A DNA stretch of 64,000 bases from Sphingomonas sediminicola (GTDB lineage: Bacteria > Pseudomonadota > Alphaproteobacteria > Sphingomonadales > Sphingomonadaceae), in contig NZ_CP060782.1 of the NCBI RefSeq assembly GCF_014489515.1, positions 744,001 through 808,000 of the forward strand, given 5' to 3'. Both the position numbers and the translations under genes were made by a program. The notes beneath the pieces were generated by a model that saw only the letters and a list, made by a program, of their open reading frames with translations, was not told the origin of the DNA and searched no databases. How positions within the stretch are numbered: position 1 is the stretch's first letter; every line of letters starts with the position of its first letter. Positions 10,849 through 20,719 of the stretch are shown here, piece by piece.

Positions 10849-11547
10849 GTGGCCCAGCCCCTGATGCCCCATGCGACCGCCGCCTGGCTGGTGGAAAATA
10901 CGTCGCTCACGTTTGAGCAGATCGCCGAGTTCTGCGGGCTGCATATCCTCGAAGTCCAGGCCATTGCCGATGACACGGCCGCGACCAAGCTGACCGGTCG
11001 GGATCCCGTGCGTGCAGGCGAACTGACCCACGAGGAAATCGAGAAGGGCCAGAAGGATTCGAGTTACGTCCTTCAGATGCACAAGGCGCCGGACCCGGTC
11101 CGCCGCACGCGCGGTCCGCGCTACACGCCGGTGTCGAAGCGTCAGGATAAGCCGGACGGAATCGCCTGGATCATCAAGAACCATCCGGAAGTCAGCGACG
11201 GGCAGATCGGCAAGTTGATCGGCACGACCCGGACGACCATTGCCGCGATCCGCGAGCGTTCGCACTGGAACATGGCGAACATCACGCCAAAGGATCCGGT
11301 GACGCTCGGTCTGACGAGCCAGCGCGAGCTGGATGCGGCGATCGCGAAGGCGCAGAAGGCCGCAGGCGGCGCGGCGCCGACCGACGAGCGCTTCGAGAGC
11401 GACCGCGACGCGCTGATCGTGCAGCTCCGCGCCGAGCGCGAGCAGCATCATCGCGACGCGGAGGCCGCGCTTGCGGCTGCCGAAGCTGGTGAAGATGCTC
11501 CGTCCGACGAGATCGTCCCGGGCATCCGCGACCCGTTCAAGCGTTGA
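10849..11547 (+). CDS. trcR: DUF1013 cell-cycle transcriptional regulator TrcR
   Basis: A 232-residue protein that is alphaproteobacteria-specific. The N-terminal part ([36 protein letters not shown]) looks like a helix-turn-helix, and a second HTH-like segment follows ([38 protein letters not shown]). The C-terminus is a charged, Ala/Glu-rich region that is likely coiled. The family is known as TrcR, a cell-cycle regulator. It starts with GTG, with GGAG about ten bases upstream. With cpdR at 20.7 kb it is the second cell-cycle gene in the window. Confidence 0.9.
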   Translation: MAQPLMPHATAAWLVENTSLTFEQIAEFCGLHILEVQAIADDTAATKLTGRDPVRAGELTHEEIEKGQKDSSYVLQMHKAPDPVRRTRGPRYTPVSKRQDKPDGIAWIIKNHPEVSDGQIGKLIGTTRTTIAAIRERSHWNMANITPKDPVTLGLTSQRELDAAIAKAQKAAGGAAPTDERFESDRDALIVQLRAEREQHHRDAEAALAAAEAGEDAPSDEIVPGIRDPFKR

Positions 11548-11578
11548 TTTAAGCCTGTCGGAGGGTCATTCCTCGTCC

Positions 11579-11824
11579 ATGGACGCGCCCGAACAACAGA
11601 GCGAACTGAGCTTCGAGGCGGCGCTTGCGCGCCTTGAGGAAATCGTGCGCCTGCTCGAGCGTGGCGAGGCTCCGCTCGATCAGTCGATCGAGCTTTACCA
11701 GGAAGGGGACCGGCTTCGCCGTCATTGCGAGGCGCGCCTGAAGGCGGCTCAGGAACGGATCGAGCAGATTGCCTTTGGGGCCGACGGGCGGCCATCCGGC
11801 GTCACCCCCTTCGATGCCGGTTGA
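11579..11824 (+). CDS. xseB: Exodeoxyribonuclease VII small subunit
   Basis: An 81-residue subunit of the nuclease that degrades single-stranded DNA together with Xse[56 protein letters not shown] is the XseB helical hairpin, with the typical LERG..LD..I.LYQEG motif. Its end overlaps the start of ispA by 11 bases, a very common xseB-ispA pairing. Confidence 0.95.
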   Translation: MDAPEQQSELSFEAALARLEEIVRLLERGEAPLDQSIELYQEGDRLRRHCEARLKAAQERIEQIAFGADGRPSGVTPFDAG

Positions 11825-12728
11825 GACGGTCGACCGGGCGCGGCTCGAGCTGGACGCCGAGGCCGAACGGATTCGCGGCGAGATTGATGAGCTGTTCGGA
11901 CGTCTGCTCGTGTCGCGCAACGATGGCCGCGACGATCTTTACGCGGCGATGCGCCATGCAGCGATCGGTGGCGGAAAGAGACTTCGACCACTCCTGACGG
12001 TTGCCGCATCGCGGCTGTTTGGCATTGCGCGAGATCGGGCCCTGCGTGTCGGAGGAGCGATCGAGGCGATCCACGTCTATTCGCTGATCCATGACGATCT
12101 TCCGTGCATGGACGATGACGACGTTCGTCGCGGGAAGCCGACCGTCCACAAGATGTTCGGCGAGGCGGCCGCGGTTCTCGCCGGGGACAGCCTTCACGCA
12201 CTTGCATTCGAAATCCTTGCCGATCCCGAAACCCATGAAGATCCTTTCGTCCGGTCGGACCTTGTCCTGGCGCTGGCAAAGGCCTCGGGGCCTTCGGGCA
12301 TGGCGGGAGGCCAGATGATGGATCTCGCCGCCGAGGGAAAATCGCTCGACCTTTCGGCGATCACTAGGCTCCAGCAGCTGAAGACCGGAGCGCTCATCGA
12401 ATATGCGGTCGAGGCGCCCTGTATCATGGGCCGGCTGCCTTCGGAGGCGAGGACGCCATATCGCGGTTACGCCCGCAACATCGGGCTCGCATTCCAGATC
12501 GCCGATGACCTCATCGACCATGCGGGCGACGCCGACGCGGCCGGCAAGCGCACCGGCAAGGACGCGGAGGCGGGGAAGGCGACCTTCGTATCGGTCCTAG
12601 GGCCCGAGCGCGCTGAGCAGCAGGCGCGCTTCCTCGTCAGCCAGGCAATCGAGCATCTCGCGGACCATGGAGCCGAAGCCGATTTGCTGCGGGCGCTCGC
12701 GCGGTTCGCTATAGAGCGGAACCACTGA
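11814..12728 (+). CDS. ispA: Polyprenyl (farnesyl) diphosphate synthase
   Basis: Head-to-tail prenyl transferase of the isoprenoid pathway. It has the first Asp-rich motif in [23 protein letters not shown], the GGGKRLRP segment near residue 45, and the second Asp-rich motif in [13 protein letters not shown]. At 304 residues it has the size of a short-chain (C15) synthase. The ATG at 11814 overlaps xseB; a longer reading from 11769 would lie inside xseB and is rejected. The window shows no dxs next to it. Confidence 0.93.
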   Translation: MPVETVDRARLELDAEAERIRGEIDELFGRLLVSRNDGRDDLYAAMRHAAIGGGKRLRPLLTVAASRLFGIARDRALRVGGAIEAIHVYSLIHDDLPCMDDDDVRRGKPTVHKMFGEAAAVLAGDSLHALAFEILADPETHEDPFVRSDLVLALAKASGPSGMAGGQMMDLAAEGKSLDLSAITRLQQLKTGALIEYAVEAPCIMGRLPSEARTPYRGYARNIGLAFQIADDLIDHAGDADAAGKRTGKDAEAGKATFVSVLGPERAEQQARFLVSQAIEHLADHGAEADLLRALARFAIERNH

Positions 12729-12746
12729 GGCGGACTGGGGAGTAGC

Positions 12747-13250
12747 ATGACGGAACGCATCGGGGTTTATCCGGGCACGTTCGACCCGATCACGCTCGGG
12801 CATATCGACATCATCCGGCGCGGCGTGCACCTCGTCGACCGGCTCGTCATCGGCGTCACGACAAATCCGTCCAAGGAGCCGATGTTTTCACTTTCGGAGC
12901 GGCTCGCAATGGTTCGGCGCGAGGTTGCCGGTCTTGCCGACGGCAAGATCCAGGTCATCGAGTTCAACTCACTGCTTATGGATTTCGCGGAATCGCAGGG
13001 CGCTTCGATGATCATCCGGGGCCTGCGAGCAGTCGCGGACTTCGAATATGAATTCCAGATGGCGGGCATGAACCAGCAGCTGAACGACGATATCGAGACG
13101 GTCTTCCTGATGGCCGGCGTGTCGCTTCAGCCGATCGCCTCACGTCTGGTTAAGGAGATCGCGCGCTATGGCGGCTCGATCGACAAGTTTGTCACGCCGT
13201 TGGTTGCGGCGGACGTGAGAAGGCACCTCGAGGGAGAAGCGGGCGCATGA
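12747..13250 (+). CDS. coaD: Pantetheine-phosphate adenylyltransferase
   Basis: Fourth step of coenzyme A synthesis: 4'-phosphopantetheine plus ATP to dephospho-CoA. At 167 residues it has GVYPGTFDPITLGHIDII with the nucleotidyltransferase TxGH motif (T16-H19), IRGLRAVADFEYEFQMAGMN and the adenylate-site loop ISSR-like ASRLVKEIARYGG. The stop overlaps the next gene (ATGA), so the cyclophilin is co-translated. Confidence 0.97.
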   Translation: MTERIGVYPGTFDPITLGHIDIIRRGVHLVDRLVIGVTTNPSKEPMFSLSERLAMVRREVAGLADGKIQVIEFNSLLMDFAESQGASMIIRGLRAVADFEYEFQMAGMNQQLNDDIETVFLMAGVSLQPIASRLVKEIARYGGSIDKFVTPLVAADVRRHLEGEAGA

Positions 13251-13816
13251 TTGGCCGGGTTTTGTTTACGATTTCAGCATTGGCGCTCGTTGCGGCGAAG
13301 CCCGCCGATCCGCCGGCCAAGCCGATGCTTAGCGTGATTGCGCCTGCGGAGGTGGCCAACGACCCTTCAAACAAGCTGATCCTGGAGCTCAGCACGGGCG
13401 GCAGGGTCGTCATCATGATGCGTCCCGACGCCGCGCCTGAGATGGTAGGGCGGGTCAAAACGCTTGTCCGCCAGGGCTTCTACAACGGTCTGATTTTCCA
13501 TCGCGTCGTTCCCGGGTTCATGGCGCAGGGCGGTGATCCGACCGGTAAGGGCGATGGCGGCTCGCCGCTTCCCGACCTCAAGGCCGAATTCAACTCGCTA
13601 CCGTTCCTGCGCGGCACGGTAGGCGCAGCCCGTACCGACAAGCCCGATACGGGGAACAGCCAGTTTTTCATCATGTTCGCGCCAAATGCTACGCTGAACG
13701 AGCGGTACACGGCGTTCGGTCGCGTGATAGAGGGCATGCAGGCCGTCGACACGATTGCACCGGGGGAGCCGCCGGAGCAGCCGACAAAGATCGTCCGCGC
13801 GACCCTGGGCGGCTAA
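13247..13816 (+). CDS. Cyclophilin-type peptidyl-prolyl isomerase, exported
   Basis: A 189-residue protein with a short signal-like N-terminus (MIGRVLFTISALALVAAKP) and a cyclophilin domain: FYNGLIFHRVVPGFMAQGGDPTGKGDGG, with the catalytic Arg in FHRVV, SQFFIMF, and FGRVIEGMQAVD. It assists proline isomerisation of proteins in the periplasm. It overlaps coaD by four bases and precedes queA by ten, forming a coaD-ppi-queA operon. Confidence 0.93.
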   Translation: MIGRVLFTISALALVAAKPADPPAKPMLSVIAPAEVANDPSNKLILELSTGGRVVIMMRPDAAPEMVGRVKTLVRQGFYNGLIFHRVVPGFMAQGGDPTGKGDGGSPLPDLKAEFNSLPFLRGTVGAARTDKPDTGNSQFFIMFAPNATLNERYTAFGRVIEGMQAVDTIAPGEPPEQPTKIVRATLGG

Positions 13817-13825
13817 AGCGCGCGA

Positions 13826-14863
13826 ATGCGCGTCGACCTTTTCGATTTCGACCTTCCTGCAGAGCTGATCGCGCTGAGGCCCGCCAGGCCGCGGGATTCA
13901 GCGCGGCTGCTGCTGGTGGATGGCGAGGTTATATCGGACAAGGCCGTGCTCGATCTGCCCAACCTGCTTCGGCCGGGTGACACGCTCGTTTTCAACGATA
14001 CCCGCGTGATCCCGGCGCAGCTCGAAGGCCGCCGAGGCGAGGCCCGGATCGGAGCGACGCTCCACAAGCGGGAGGGGCCGCGCGATTGGTGGGCGTTCGT
14101 ACGCAATGCCAAGCGCCTGCGTGTCGGAGACGTCGTCGAATTCGGGAACGGCGTCCACGCGACCGTTGCGGACCGGGACGAAGAGGGCGCCGTTCTCCTC
14201 CACTTCGAGGGTGAGGACCCCGTCGAAATCCTGCTCGAGCGCGCAGGTCGAATGCCGCTGCCGCCCTACATTGCCTCGCGCCGGCCTGCGGACCAGCAGG
14301 ACCGCGACGACTACCAGACCATGTTCGCGCGGGAAGAGGGGGCAGTAGCTGCGCCCACAGCGGCGCTGCATTTCACGCCAACGCTGATCGAGCGGCTTGA
14401 GGAAAACGGCATTCGCCGCGAGACGCTGACGCTGCACGTGGGCGCGGGGACCTTCCTTCCGGTGAAGGCGGAAGACACCATCGAGCACAAGATGCACGCC
14501 GAATGGGGCCGCATCGACGAGGAAACTGCCGAGCGGCTCAACACGGTGCGAGCTTCGGGCGGCCGGCTGATCGCAGTCGGAACCACGTCGCTTCGCTTGC
14601 TGGAGAGCGCCGCGGACGAGAGCGGCATCATCCATCCCTTCGAAGGCGATACCGCAATCTTCATTACCCCCGGCTATCGCTTCAAGGCGATCGACGGCCT
14701 CATCACCAATTTCCACCTTCCGCGCTCCACGCTCTTCATGCTGGTCAGCGCACTGATGGACCTCGAAGTGATGAAGCGCGCCTACGCCCATGCGGTGGAG
14801 CAGAAGTACCGTTTCTACTCCTACGGCGACGCGAGCCTTCTGCTTCCTCAGGTGGCGAAATAG
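13826..14863 (+). CDS. queA: tRNA preQ1(34) S-adenosylmethionine ribosyltransferase-isomerase
   Basis: Queuosine biosynthesis: moves the ribosyl part of SAM onto preQ1 in tRNA. The 345 residues begin [29 protein letters not shown] and contain [40 protein letters not shown] and [17 protein letters not shown], all QueA signatures. tgt, the preceding step of the pathway, lies 0.8 kb downstream on the same strand with a transporter gene in opposite orientation between them; that gene overlaps the queA end by 16 bases. Confidence 0.96.
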   Translation: MRVDLFDFDLPAELIALRPARPRDSARLLLVDGEVISDKAVLDLPNLLRPGDTLVFNDTRVIPAQLEGRRGEARIGATLHKREGPRDWWAFVRNAKRLRVGDVVEFGNGVHATVADRDEEGAVLLHFEGEDPVEILLERAGRMPLPPYIASRRPADQQDRDDYQTMFAREEGAVAAPTAALHFTPTLIERLEENGIRRETLTLHVGAGTFLPVKAEDTIEHKMHAEWGRIDEETAERLNTVRASGGRLIAVGTTSLRLLESAADESGIIHPFEGDTAIFITPGYRFKAIDGLITNFHLPRSTLFMLVSALMDLEVMKRAYAHAVEQKYRFYSYGDASLLLPQVAK

Positions 14864-15603
14864 CCCGACAAAAGCCGCGCCGTCAGTCCGAGTGAGATCA
14901 CTACGAGTAGCGGTCGGATGAGCCGCGCTCCGAAGCGGATTGCGCTGTGCGAGCCCAGCCAGCCTCCGGTCATCGCGCCGAGGGCCATGCACAGGCCAAG
15001 AAGCCACAACATTTTCCCGCCGAGAGTGAAGAACAGGACGCTCGCCACATTGCTGGTGAAGTTAAACAGCTTGGTCAGGCCGGTCGCGCGGGTGAGGCCA
15101 TAGCCTCGAAGCGCGACAAGGCTGGTGCTGAAGAAGGTTCCGGTGCCGGGCCCGAAGAAGCCGTCGTAGAAGCCGATCGCTCCGCCTACCGGTGCATAGC
15201 CTCGCTCGGTAACCTGGTGATGCGCATCCTCGTCGGTCATTCGGGGGCTGAACAGGACGTAGAGCGACACTGCAATCAGCAGCAGCGGAATGATCAGCCC
15301 CAGCACCTTGGTGTCGATCGCCTGGACGAGCAGTACGCCGGCGGTCGCGCCGACGAAGACCAGGGCGATCGTCAGCTTGTGCCGGTGCCAATCGACAAGG
15401 CCGGCGCGCGCATAATTGCGCGTCGCGACTGCGGTCCCAAAGATCGACTGGAGCTTGTTGGTCGCCAGCGCCTGGATCGGCGACGCACCCGCGAAAAGCA
15501 GCGCCGGCAGCATGATGAGCCCGCCACCACCTGCGACCGCATCGATGAAGCCGGTCAGGACGGCGATGACGGTCAGGGCGGGGTAGACCCACGGCTCGAT
15601 CAT
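14848..15603 (-). CDS. TauE/SafE (TSUP) family inner-membrane transporter
   Basis: A 251-residue integral membrane protein with about eight hydrophobic segments. It carries the family repeat twice: [37 protein letters not shown] near the N-terminus and [42 protein letters not shown] in the second half. TSUP proteins export sulfite, sulfoacetate or related anions; the substrate here is unknown. It sits between queA and tgt on the opposite strand. Confidence 0.92.
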   Translation of the reverse strand: MIEPWVYPALTVIAVLTGFIDAVAGGGGLIMLPALLFAGASPIQALATNKLQSIFGTAVATRNYARAGLVDWHRHKLTIALVFVGATAGVLLVQAIDTKVLGLIIPLLLIAVSLYVLFSPRMTDEDAHHQVTERGYAPVGGAIGFYDGFFGPGTGTFFSTSLVALRGYGLTRATGLTKLFNFTSNVASVLFFTLGGKMLWLLGLCMALGAMTGGWLGSHSAIRFGARLIRPLLVVISLGLTARLLSGYFAT

Positions 15604-15650
15604 CCGGCGGTCCTAGCCGCGCCGTCCGGCGGTCGCTAGGAGCGCGCGAA

Positions 15651-16778
15651 ATGTCTCGCTTCTCCTTTCAGATTTCCGCCACCGACGGCGCTGCCCGTAC
15701 CGGCACGATCGCGATGCAGCGCGGCGAGATCAGGACGCCCGCCTTCATGCCGGTCGGGACAGCGGCGACAGTAAAGGCGATGAGGCCACAGGAAGTGCGC
15801 GCATCCGGCGCGGACATTATTCTCGGCAACACCTACCATCTGATGCTGCGACCGGGGGCAGAGCGCGTCGCCCGGCTCGGCGGGTTGCATCGGTTCATGG
15901 GGTGGGAGCGGCCGATCCTCACCGACAGCGGCGGCTATCAGGTGATGAGTCTGAGCGAGCTGACCAAGGTGAGCGAGGAAGGCGTTTCTTTCGCGAGCCA
16001 TCTCGACGGGACGCGGCACATGCTTTCGCCGGAGCGCTCGATCGAGGTGCAGCGGCTGCTCGGCTCGGACATCGTGATGGCGTTCGACCAACTCGTGCCT
16101 GCCTCCGCGACGCGTGAGGAAGCGGCTGCCGCGATGGAACGCTCGGTGCGCTGGGCGAAGCGCTCGCGCGACGAGTTCGACCGCGGCGGCGAGCATGCAG
16201 AGTCCGCCGCCCTCTTCGGAATCCAGCAGGGCGGACTCGATGAACAACTGCGCAAAAGTTCAGCCGATGCGCTGATCGACGTCGGTTTCGATGGATATGC
16301 GGTCGGTGGTCTAGCGGTGGGCGAAGGGCACGAGGCGATGTGCGCCTGCCTCGACTATGCCCCGGGCCAGCTTCCGGCAGACAAGCCGCATTACCTGATG
16401 GGCGTCGGCAAGCCCGATGACATCGTCGAAGCAGTCCGGCGCGGAATAGATATGTTCGATTGCGTGCTTCCGACGCGGTCGGGACGCACGGGGCAGGCGT
16501 TCACCGCGGACGGTCCGCTCAACATCCGCAACGCAAAGTTCGGCGAGGATCAGGACCCGCTCGAGCCCGGCTGTCCATGCCCGACCTGCACCAAGTTCGA
16601 GCGGGCGTACGTCCACCATCTAGTACGCTCGGGAGAAATCCTCGGCGCGATGCTCATGACGGAGCATAATCTCTGGTTCTACCAGCGGCTGATGCAGGGC
16701 CTTCGTGACGCAATCGCCGAAACGCGATTGTCCGCCTTCGCGGCCGAATTTCTGAAGCGCTATCGAGTCGCGCGCTAG
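15651..16778 (+). CDS. tgt: tRNA-guanine transglycosylase
   Basis: Exchanges guanine-34 of tRNAs with GUN anticodons for preQ1. At 375 residues it shows [27 protein letters not shown] with the catalytic Asp, [31 protein letters not shown] with the nucleophile Asp, and the zinc site CPCPTCTKF...HH. It ends tail-to-tail with the helicase gene, sharing CTAG. Confidence 0.97.
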   Translation: MSRFSFQISATDGAARTGTIAMQRGEIRTPAFMPVGTAATVKAMRPQEVRASGADIILGNTYHLMLRPGAERVARLGGLHRFMGWERPILTDSGGYQVMSLSELTKVSEEGVSFASHLDGTRHMLSPERSIEVQRLLGSDIVMAFDQLVPASATREEAAAAMERSVRWAKRSRDEFDRGGEHAESAALFGIQQGGLDEQLRKSSADALIDVGFDGYAVGGLAVGEGHEAMCACLDYAPGQLPADKPHYLMGVGKPDDIVEAVRRGIDMFDCVLPTRSGRTGQAFTADGPLNIRNAKFGEDQDPLEPGCPCPTCTKFERAYVHHLVRSGEILGAMLMTEHNLWFYQRLMQGLRDAIAETRLSAFAAEFLKRYRVAR

Positions 16779-18112
16779 AGCGCGCCGACCGACAGGAAGG
16801 ACGGCAGGGGCCCGTTCCAGTCAGGCTGGATATCCTCGACCACCGGCGAGCGTTCTTGGCGCTCTTCGGGCAGGTCCCGCTCTTCGGGTCGGGGCCGCTC
16901 CGCGCGCTTCGTACGGATCGGCTTCTTCTCGGCAGGCTTCTTATCGCTGGATTTCTTCTCGCTGCGCTTCGACTCTGCCGGGTCCGCCTCTTCCTTCTTC
17001 GGTTCATCCGCGCGAGCGAACTTCACGCCAGTCAGCTTCTCGATGGCGGATACCGCCTCGGCGTCCTCTCGAGTCGCCAGCGTGATCGCGATACCCTTCA
17101 TGCCGGCCCGGCCGGTGCGGCCGATGCGATGAATGTAATCGTCGGGCTGCCAGGGCACGTCGAAGTTGATGACATGACTGACGCCTTTGACATCCAGCCC
17201 GCGCGCGGCGACGTCTGACGCGACGAGCACGTTGATCTCGTCATTCTTGAAGCGGTCGAACTCGGCGATGCGGTCTGACTGGTCCATGTCGCCCTGAATC
17301 TGGCCCACCGCGAACCCAGAGCGCTTCAGGCTTGTCGCCAGCTCGCGAACGGTCGACTTTCGATTGGAAAAGACAATCGCGTTCTTGAACTCTTCGTGAC
17401 GAAGGATGTCGCGGAGGACTTCACGTTTCTTGTCGGCGCGAACATTGATCAGGCGCTGTTCGATGTTGACATTCGCTGTAGCGGGTCGAGCAACCTCGAT
17501 GCGCTTCGGCTCATTGAGGAACTTGGCCGCCAGTTTCTGGATTGGCGGCGGCATGGTCGCTGAGAACAGCAGGGTCTGTCGATTTTTCGGCAGCTTCGAG
17601 CAAATTTCCTCGATGTCCGGGATGAAGCCCATATCGAGCATCCGGTCCGCTTCGTCGATGACCAGAAGCTCGCAGCCGTTAAGCAGGATCTTGCCGCGCT
17701 GGAACAGGTCCATCAGTCGGCCCGGCGTCGCGATCAGGACGTCGACGCCCTTTTCGAGCGCCTTCACCTGGTCGCCCATCTGAACGCCGCCGATGAGCAG
17801 GGCCATCGATAGCTTGTTGTACTTGCCGTACTTCTCGAAATTCTCCGAGACTTGCGCGGCAAGCTCGCGCGTCGGCTCGAGGATTAGTGAGCGCGGCATG
17901 AGCGCGCGGCTGCGGCCGTGAGCGAGGATGTCGATCATCGGCAGCACGAAGCTGGCCGTCTTCCCAGTGCCTGTCTGGGCTATGCCGATCAGGTCGCGGC
18001 CCATCAGGACCGACGGGATCGCTCCGCGTTGAATCGGTGTCGGTTCCGAATAGCCGCTTTCATCGACGGCGCGGAGCAATTGGTCAGAAAGGCCGAGGTC
18101 GGCAAAAGTCAT
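16775..18112 (-). CDS. DEAD-box RNA helicase (RhlE-like)
   Basis: ATP-dependent RNA helicase of 445 residues. [33 protein letters not shown] is the Q motif; [14 protein letters not shown] is Walker [14 protein letters not shown] is the DEAD motif; [27 protein letters not shown] and [10 protein letters not shown] complete the helicase core. A Lys/Glu/Arg-rich tail (residues 370-445) resembles RhlE. The ATG at 18112 starts the Q motif directly; a longer reading to 18166 lacks support. Roles in ribosome assembly or RNA decay are usual for the family. Confidence 0.93.
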   Translation of the reverse strand: MTFADLGLSDQLLRAVDESGYSEPTPIQRGAIPSVLMGRDLIGIAQTGTGKTASFVLPMIDILAHGRSRALMPRSLILEPTRELAAQVSENFEKYGKYNKLSMALLIGGVQMGDQVKALEKGVDVLIATPGRLMDLFQRGKILLNGCELLVIDEADRMLDMGFIPDIEEICSKLPKNRQTLLFSATMPPPIQKLAAKFLNEPKRIEVARPATANVNIEQRLINVRADKKREVLRDILRHEEFKNAIVFSNRKSTVRELATSLKRSGFAVGQIQGDMDQSDRIAEFDRFKNDEINVLVASDVAARGLDVKGVSHVINFDVPWQPDDYIHRIGRTGRAGMKGIAITLATREDAEAVSAIEKLTGVKFARADEPKKEEADPAESKRSEKKSSDKKPAEKKPIRTKRAERPRPEERDLPEERQERSPVVEDIQPDWNGPLPSFLSVGAL

Positions 18113-18207
18113 GCAAGATCCGGAAGAAGAGCGATGAGTAGCCGCATTCGTTGCGGCACTTCCCATGAGATTGGGGCTAAGGCGCGCTTTTCAATCTTGT
18201 CAAGGAA

Positions 18208-18654
18208 TCAGCGCGGAAACTTCGGCACGAGCCGGCGAAAACGCTCGATACGACAGCTACGGCCGATGCGCGAGTGGATGCCGTCGCGCCGGACGCAAAT
18301 CTTGCCGTCCTCCGGGGTCAGATAGAAGCCGTTGTAGAAATCGAGCGCCGGGCAATCCTCGGACAATTCGGCCCGGAACCGCCTCCGGTCGAACAGCAGG
18401 AAATCGACCGTCTCACGTCCCGAAAGCGCGGCGCCGCGGATGCTGCTCGCATCCAGGCATTTCGGGCCCTTCTTCTCTTCAAATGCGAAGGGCTGAACGG
18501 GGCGCGGACGGACGGGGATCCGCATGATCACCTCCTGCTCGACGACGAGCGTGCGCACATGGTCCGACTGCTCGGCGGTTGCGAAGCCGAACATCGCCGG
18601 CAGCAGCGAAAGAAAGAACGCGAATGGCATTAAGATAGTTGTATCCCCGGACAT
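18208..18654 (-). CDS. Hypothetical exported protein
   Basis: About 148 residues from MSGDTTILMPFAFFLSLLPAMFGFATAEQ, which reads as a signal peptide. The mature part is basic and has paired Cys (GPKCLD, EDCPALDFYNGFYLTPEDGKICVRRDG, GRSCRIERF), suggesting disulfides in the periplasm. I do not recognise the family. The upstream reading from 18684 adds ten residues; the start is uncertain. Confidence 0.65.
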   Translation of the reverse strand: MSGDTTILMPFAFFLSLLPAMFGFATAEQSDHVRTLVVEQEVIMRIPVRPRPVQPFAFEEKKGPKCLDASSIRGAALSGRETVDFLLFDRRRFRAELSEDCPALDFYNGFYLTPEDGKICVRRDGIHSRIGRSCRIERFRRLVPKFPR

Positions 18655-18834
18655 GGTCTTGCGGGCAGTCCGTTGAACAATCAATGAATTGTCCGGGTAA
18701 CGCCCGAGCCGATCTCTCCCCTATCGGCGCTTGCGAAAGCCAAGGGCCATGAGTACAGCGCGGCGACGATTTCAACGGCCCGATGGAAGTGCGCATCTGC
18801 GCGCTCGGGCCGGCACCCAGGAGAAACTCGTAAA

Positions 18835-19626
18835 ATGGCGACTGCCGCGCCCACACAGGAATTGCCGCTTTTCTACAATCAGCTCGAAGCTCTGAATGCC
18901 GGACAGCATGGAAACATGAAGATCCGCCGGATCGAGAGCGCGCCGGAGATGGGTTCTACCCATGCGGTTCCGGTTACGGTCGATGAGTTCGCGCTTCTGC
19001 AGCGCTTCTACCCGATCGTCTTCTCCGTCGGCGGCGAGCCGGTTCCGTTGGCGCTCATGGGCCTCAACGAAGGTGCGAACGCATTCCTGGATTCGACCGG
19101 ACTTCCGCACGATCCGAGCGTCTACATTCCGGCCTACATGCGCCGCTATCCGTTCCTTCTGGCGCGCCTGCGGCCCGACAGCGACGAGCTGTCGCTGTGC
19201 TTCGACCCGACGTCGGGTGCGGTCGGCGAGTTTGCCGAAGGTGAGGCGCTGTTCGACGGTGAGCAGCCGTCCGAAGCCACGAAGGCGGTTCTGCAGTTCT
19301 GCGAGCAGTTCGAGACGGCCGGCCAGCGCACTGCGGCCTTCATCCAGGAGCTGAAGAACAGCGACCTTCTCATGGACGGCGAAGTCGCCATCCAGCCCGA
19401 AGGCGCTCCGCAGCCGTTCGTCTATCGCGGTTTCCGCATGGTCGACGAAGAGAAGCTGCGCGAGCTTCGCGGTGACGAGCTTCGCAAGATGAACCAGAGC
19501 GGCATGCTCGCGCTCATCTACGCGCACCTCTTCTCACTATCGCAGATTCGCGAGGTGTTCGCTCGGCAGGTCGCACAGGGCAAAGGCCCGATCGCCGCTC
19601 CGCAGCCGGTTCCAGCCGAGGCGTGA
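18835..19626 (+). CDS. SapC family protein
   Basis: A 263-residue protein: LPLFYNQLEALNAGQHGNMKIRR, VPVTVDEFALLQRFYPIVFS, YIPAYMRRYPFLLA and AALIYAHLFSLSQI-type C-terminus (LALIYAHLFSLSQIREVF) fit the SapC family. SapC was named for antimicrobial peptide sensitivity, but its role in Sphingomonads is unknown; there it often sits near TonB receptors and tryptophan halogenases, neither of which is present here. GGAG lies about ten bases before the ATG. Confidence 0.9.
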   Translation: MATAAPTQELPLFYNQLEALNAGQHGNMKIRRIESAPEMGSTHAVPVTVDEFALLQRFYPIVFSVGGEPVPLALMGLNEGANAFLDSTGLPHDPSVYIPAYMRRYPFLLARLRPDSDELSLCFDPTSGAVGEFAEGEALFDGEQPSEATKAVLQFCEQFETAGQRTAAFIQELKNSDLLMDGEVAIQPEGAPQPFVYRGFRMVDEEKLRELRGDELRKMNQSGMLALIYAHLFSLSQIREVFARQVAQGKGPIAAPQPVPAEA

Positions 19627-19638
19627 ATGACGCGCGGC

Positions 19639-19659
19639 GGGCCGAATTGAATTCGGCCC
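19639..19659. repeat. Perfect inverted repeat after sapC
   Basis: Ten-base arms GGGCCGAATT / AATTCGGCCC around one central G. No T-tract follows, so it may protect the 3' end of the sapC mRNA or slow polymerase rather than terminate. Confidence 0.55.
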
Positions 19660-19794
19660 CCAGCCTAACCATCTGAAGGACGTTCGCCGCCGCCTGGCCC
19701 CCTCCTTGCGGTGTGCGGACCACGTGCCCAGCGGGTGCGTTTCCTCCCTGAACTGGGCCGCCCCGCCTGCATGGCCGGGGCGGCCCTTTTTATT
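19660..19794 (+). ncRNA. Candidate small RNA or sapC 3' leader-out region with CCUCC motifs
   Basis: This 135-base stretch lacks a credible ORF and lies between a hairpin and a strong terminator. It carries two anti-Shine-Dalgarno-like segments, CCCCCTCC (19698-19705) and TTTCCTCCCT (19740-19749). Some alphaproteobacterial small RNAs act through exposed CCUCC loops. No promoter of its own is evident, so it could be processed from the sapC mRNA. Speculative. Confidence 0.25.
19755..19794 (+). terminator. Strong Rho-independent terminator downstream of sapC
   Basis: Perfect 11-base stem GGGCCGCCCCG (19755-19765) / CGGGGCGGCCC (19776-19786) followed by TTTTTATT. The T-tract overlaps the stop codon of the convergent N-formylglutamate amidohydrolase gene. 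Confidence 0.9.
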
Positions 19795-20632
19795 CGGCGG
19801 CTTCGGAGAAGCGGCGGTCCAGCAGGAATTGGCCCAGCCGCATCGCCAGCTCATCAAACAATCGAGCAACCTTTGGAAAGCCAGAGCTTCGCCGCACCGA
19901 GTTGGACTGAAGATAACAGCGGCGGTCGATCTCGATTTGCAAGGCGTGAACGGCTCGGCCGGGCGATCCGTGCCGCTGAACGACATGCCCGCCCGCGAAG
20001 GGCTGGTTGACCCCGACCCGGAAGCCCATCGAAGTCACGATCTTCACCGCCTCGGACGTCACCCACGGGCCAGCGCTGTGCCCGTAGCGATCGCCAATGA
20101 TCACCGACGGTCCGCTATCCGGTGAAGGCATGGAATGGCAGTCGAGCAGCAACGCGCAGCCGAACCTGTCGAGCAGGCAATTCAGCTGCTCCTCGATCGC
20201 ACGATGATATGGGCGATGCGCCTGCGTCAGCCGCTCCTCCAGCTCGTAACGGGGGATCGGCTGCCGCCACAGCGAGCCGTGGGAAGCCGTTCGTCCCGGC
20301 ACAATTCCGAGTCCGCCGCGGGCGCGGGGGCTAAGCGAGGGAAGAGGCCCGGAGCGGACGACCGTCGGGTCGATCTCGTCTTCGGCTCGATTGCAGTCGA
20401 TCGCGGCTCGGGGGGTTTGCGCAACAACCGCGCCCACGCCCTTGTTGATCGCGCTCTCGACCAACTCGTCCACCAGTGGATCTTCAAGCCCGGCCAGGGC
20501 CGTCTCACCCCCCTTGCTCAGCGAAATCAGCCAGTTCGGATAGTCGCGACCGGCGTGAGGCACCGAAAGAAGCACCGGGACTTCGGCGTTGCACGGATGA
20601 ATGGCCGGCGGAGATAGCGGCATCGACGTCAA
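19790..20632 (-). CDS. N-formylglutamate amidohydrolase family protein
   Basis: Zinc hydrolase family that releases formate from N-formylglutamate in histidine degradation. The 280 residues contain LLSVPHAGRDYP, DPLVDELVE, AIDCNRAEDEIDP, HRPYHRAIEEQL, LLLDCHSMPS and GGHVVQRHG, the family motifs. The start is TTG at 20632 (AGGA four bases before) or ATG at 20623. It is head-to-head with cpdR, an arrangement seen in other alphaproteobacteria; no other hut genes are nearby, so the true substrate may differ. Confidence 0.88.
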   Translation of the reverse strand: MTSMPLSPPAIHPCNAEVPVLLSVPHAGRDYPNWLISLSKGGETALAGLEDPLVDELVESAINKGVGAVVAQTPRAAIDCNRAEDEIDPTVVRSGPLPSLSPRARGGLGIVPGRTASHGSLWRQPIPRYELEERLTQAHRPYHRAIEEQLNCLLDRFGCALLLDCHSMPSPDSGPSVIIGDRYGHSAGPWVTSEAVKIVTSMGFRVGVNQPFAGGHVVQRHGSPGRAVHALQIEIDRRCYLQSNSVRRSSGFPKVARLFDELAMRLGQFLLDRRFSEAAE

Positions 20633-20719
20633 TGAATCCTGTCTACGACTGTCGCGTTTCGGGTCAACCGGAACCCATCACGCTGGAAAATCTTAAACGT
20701 TCCGAGCATAAGGTCCCGC

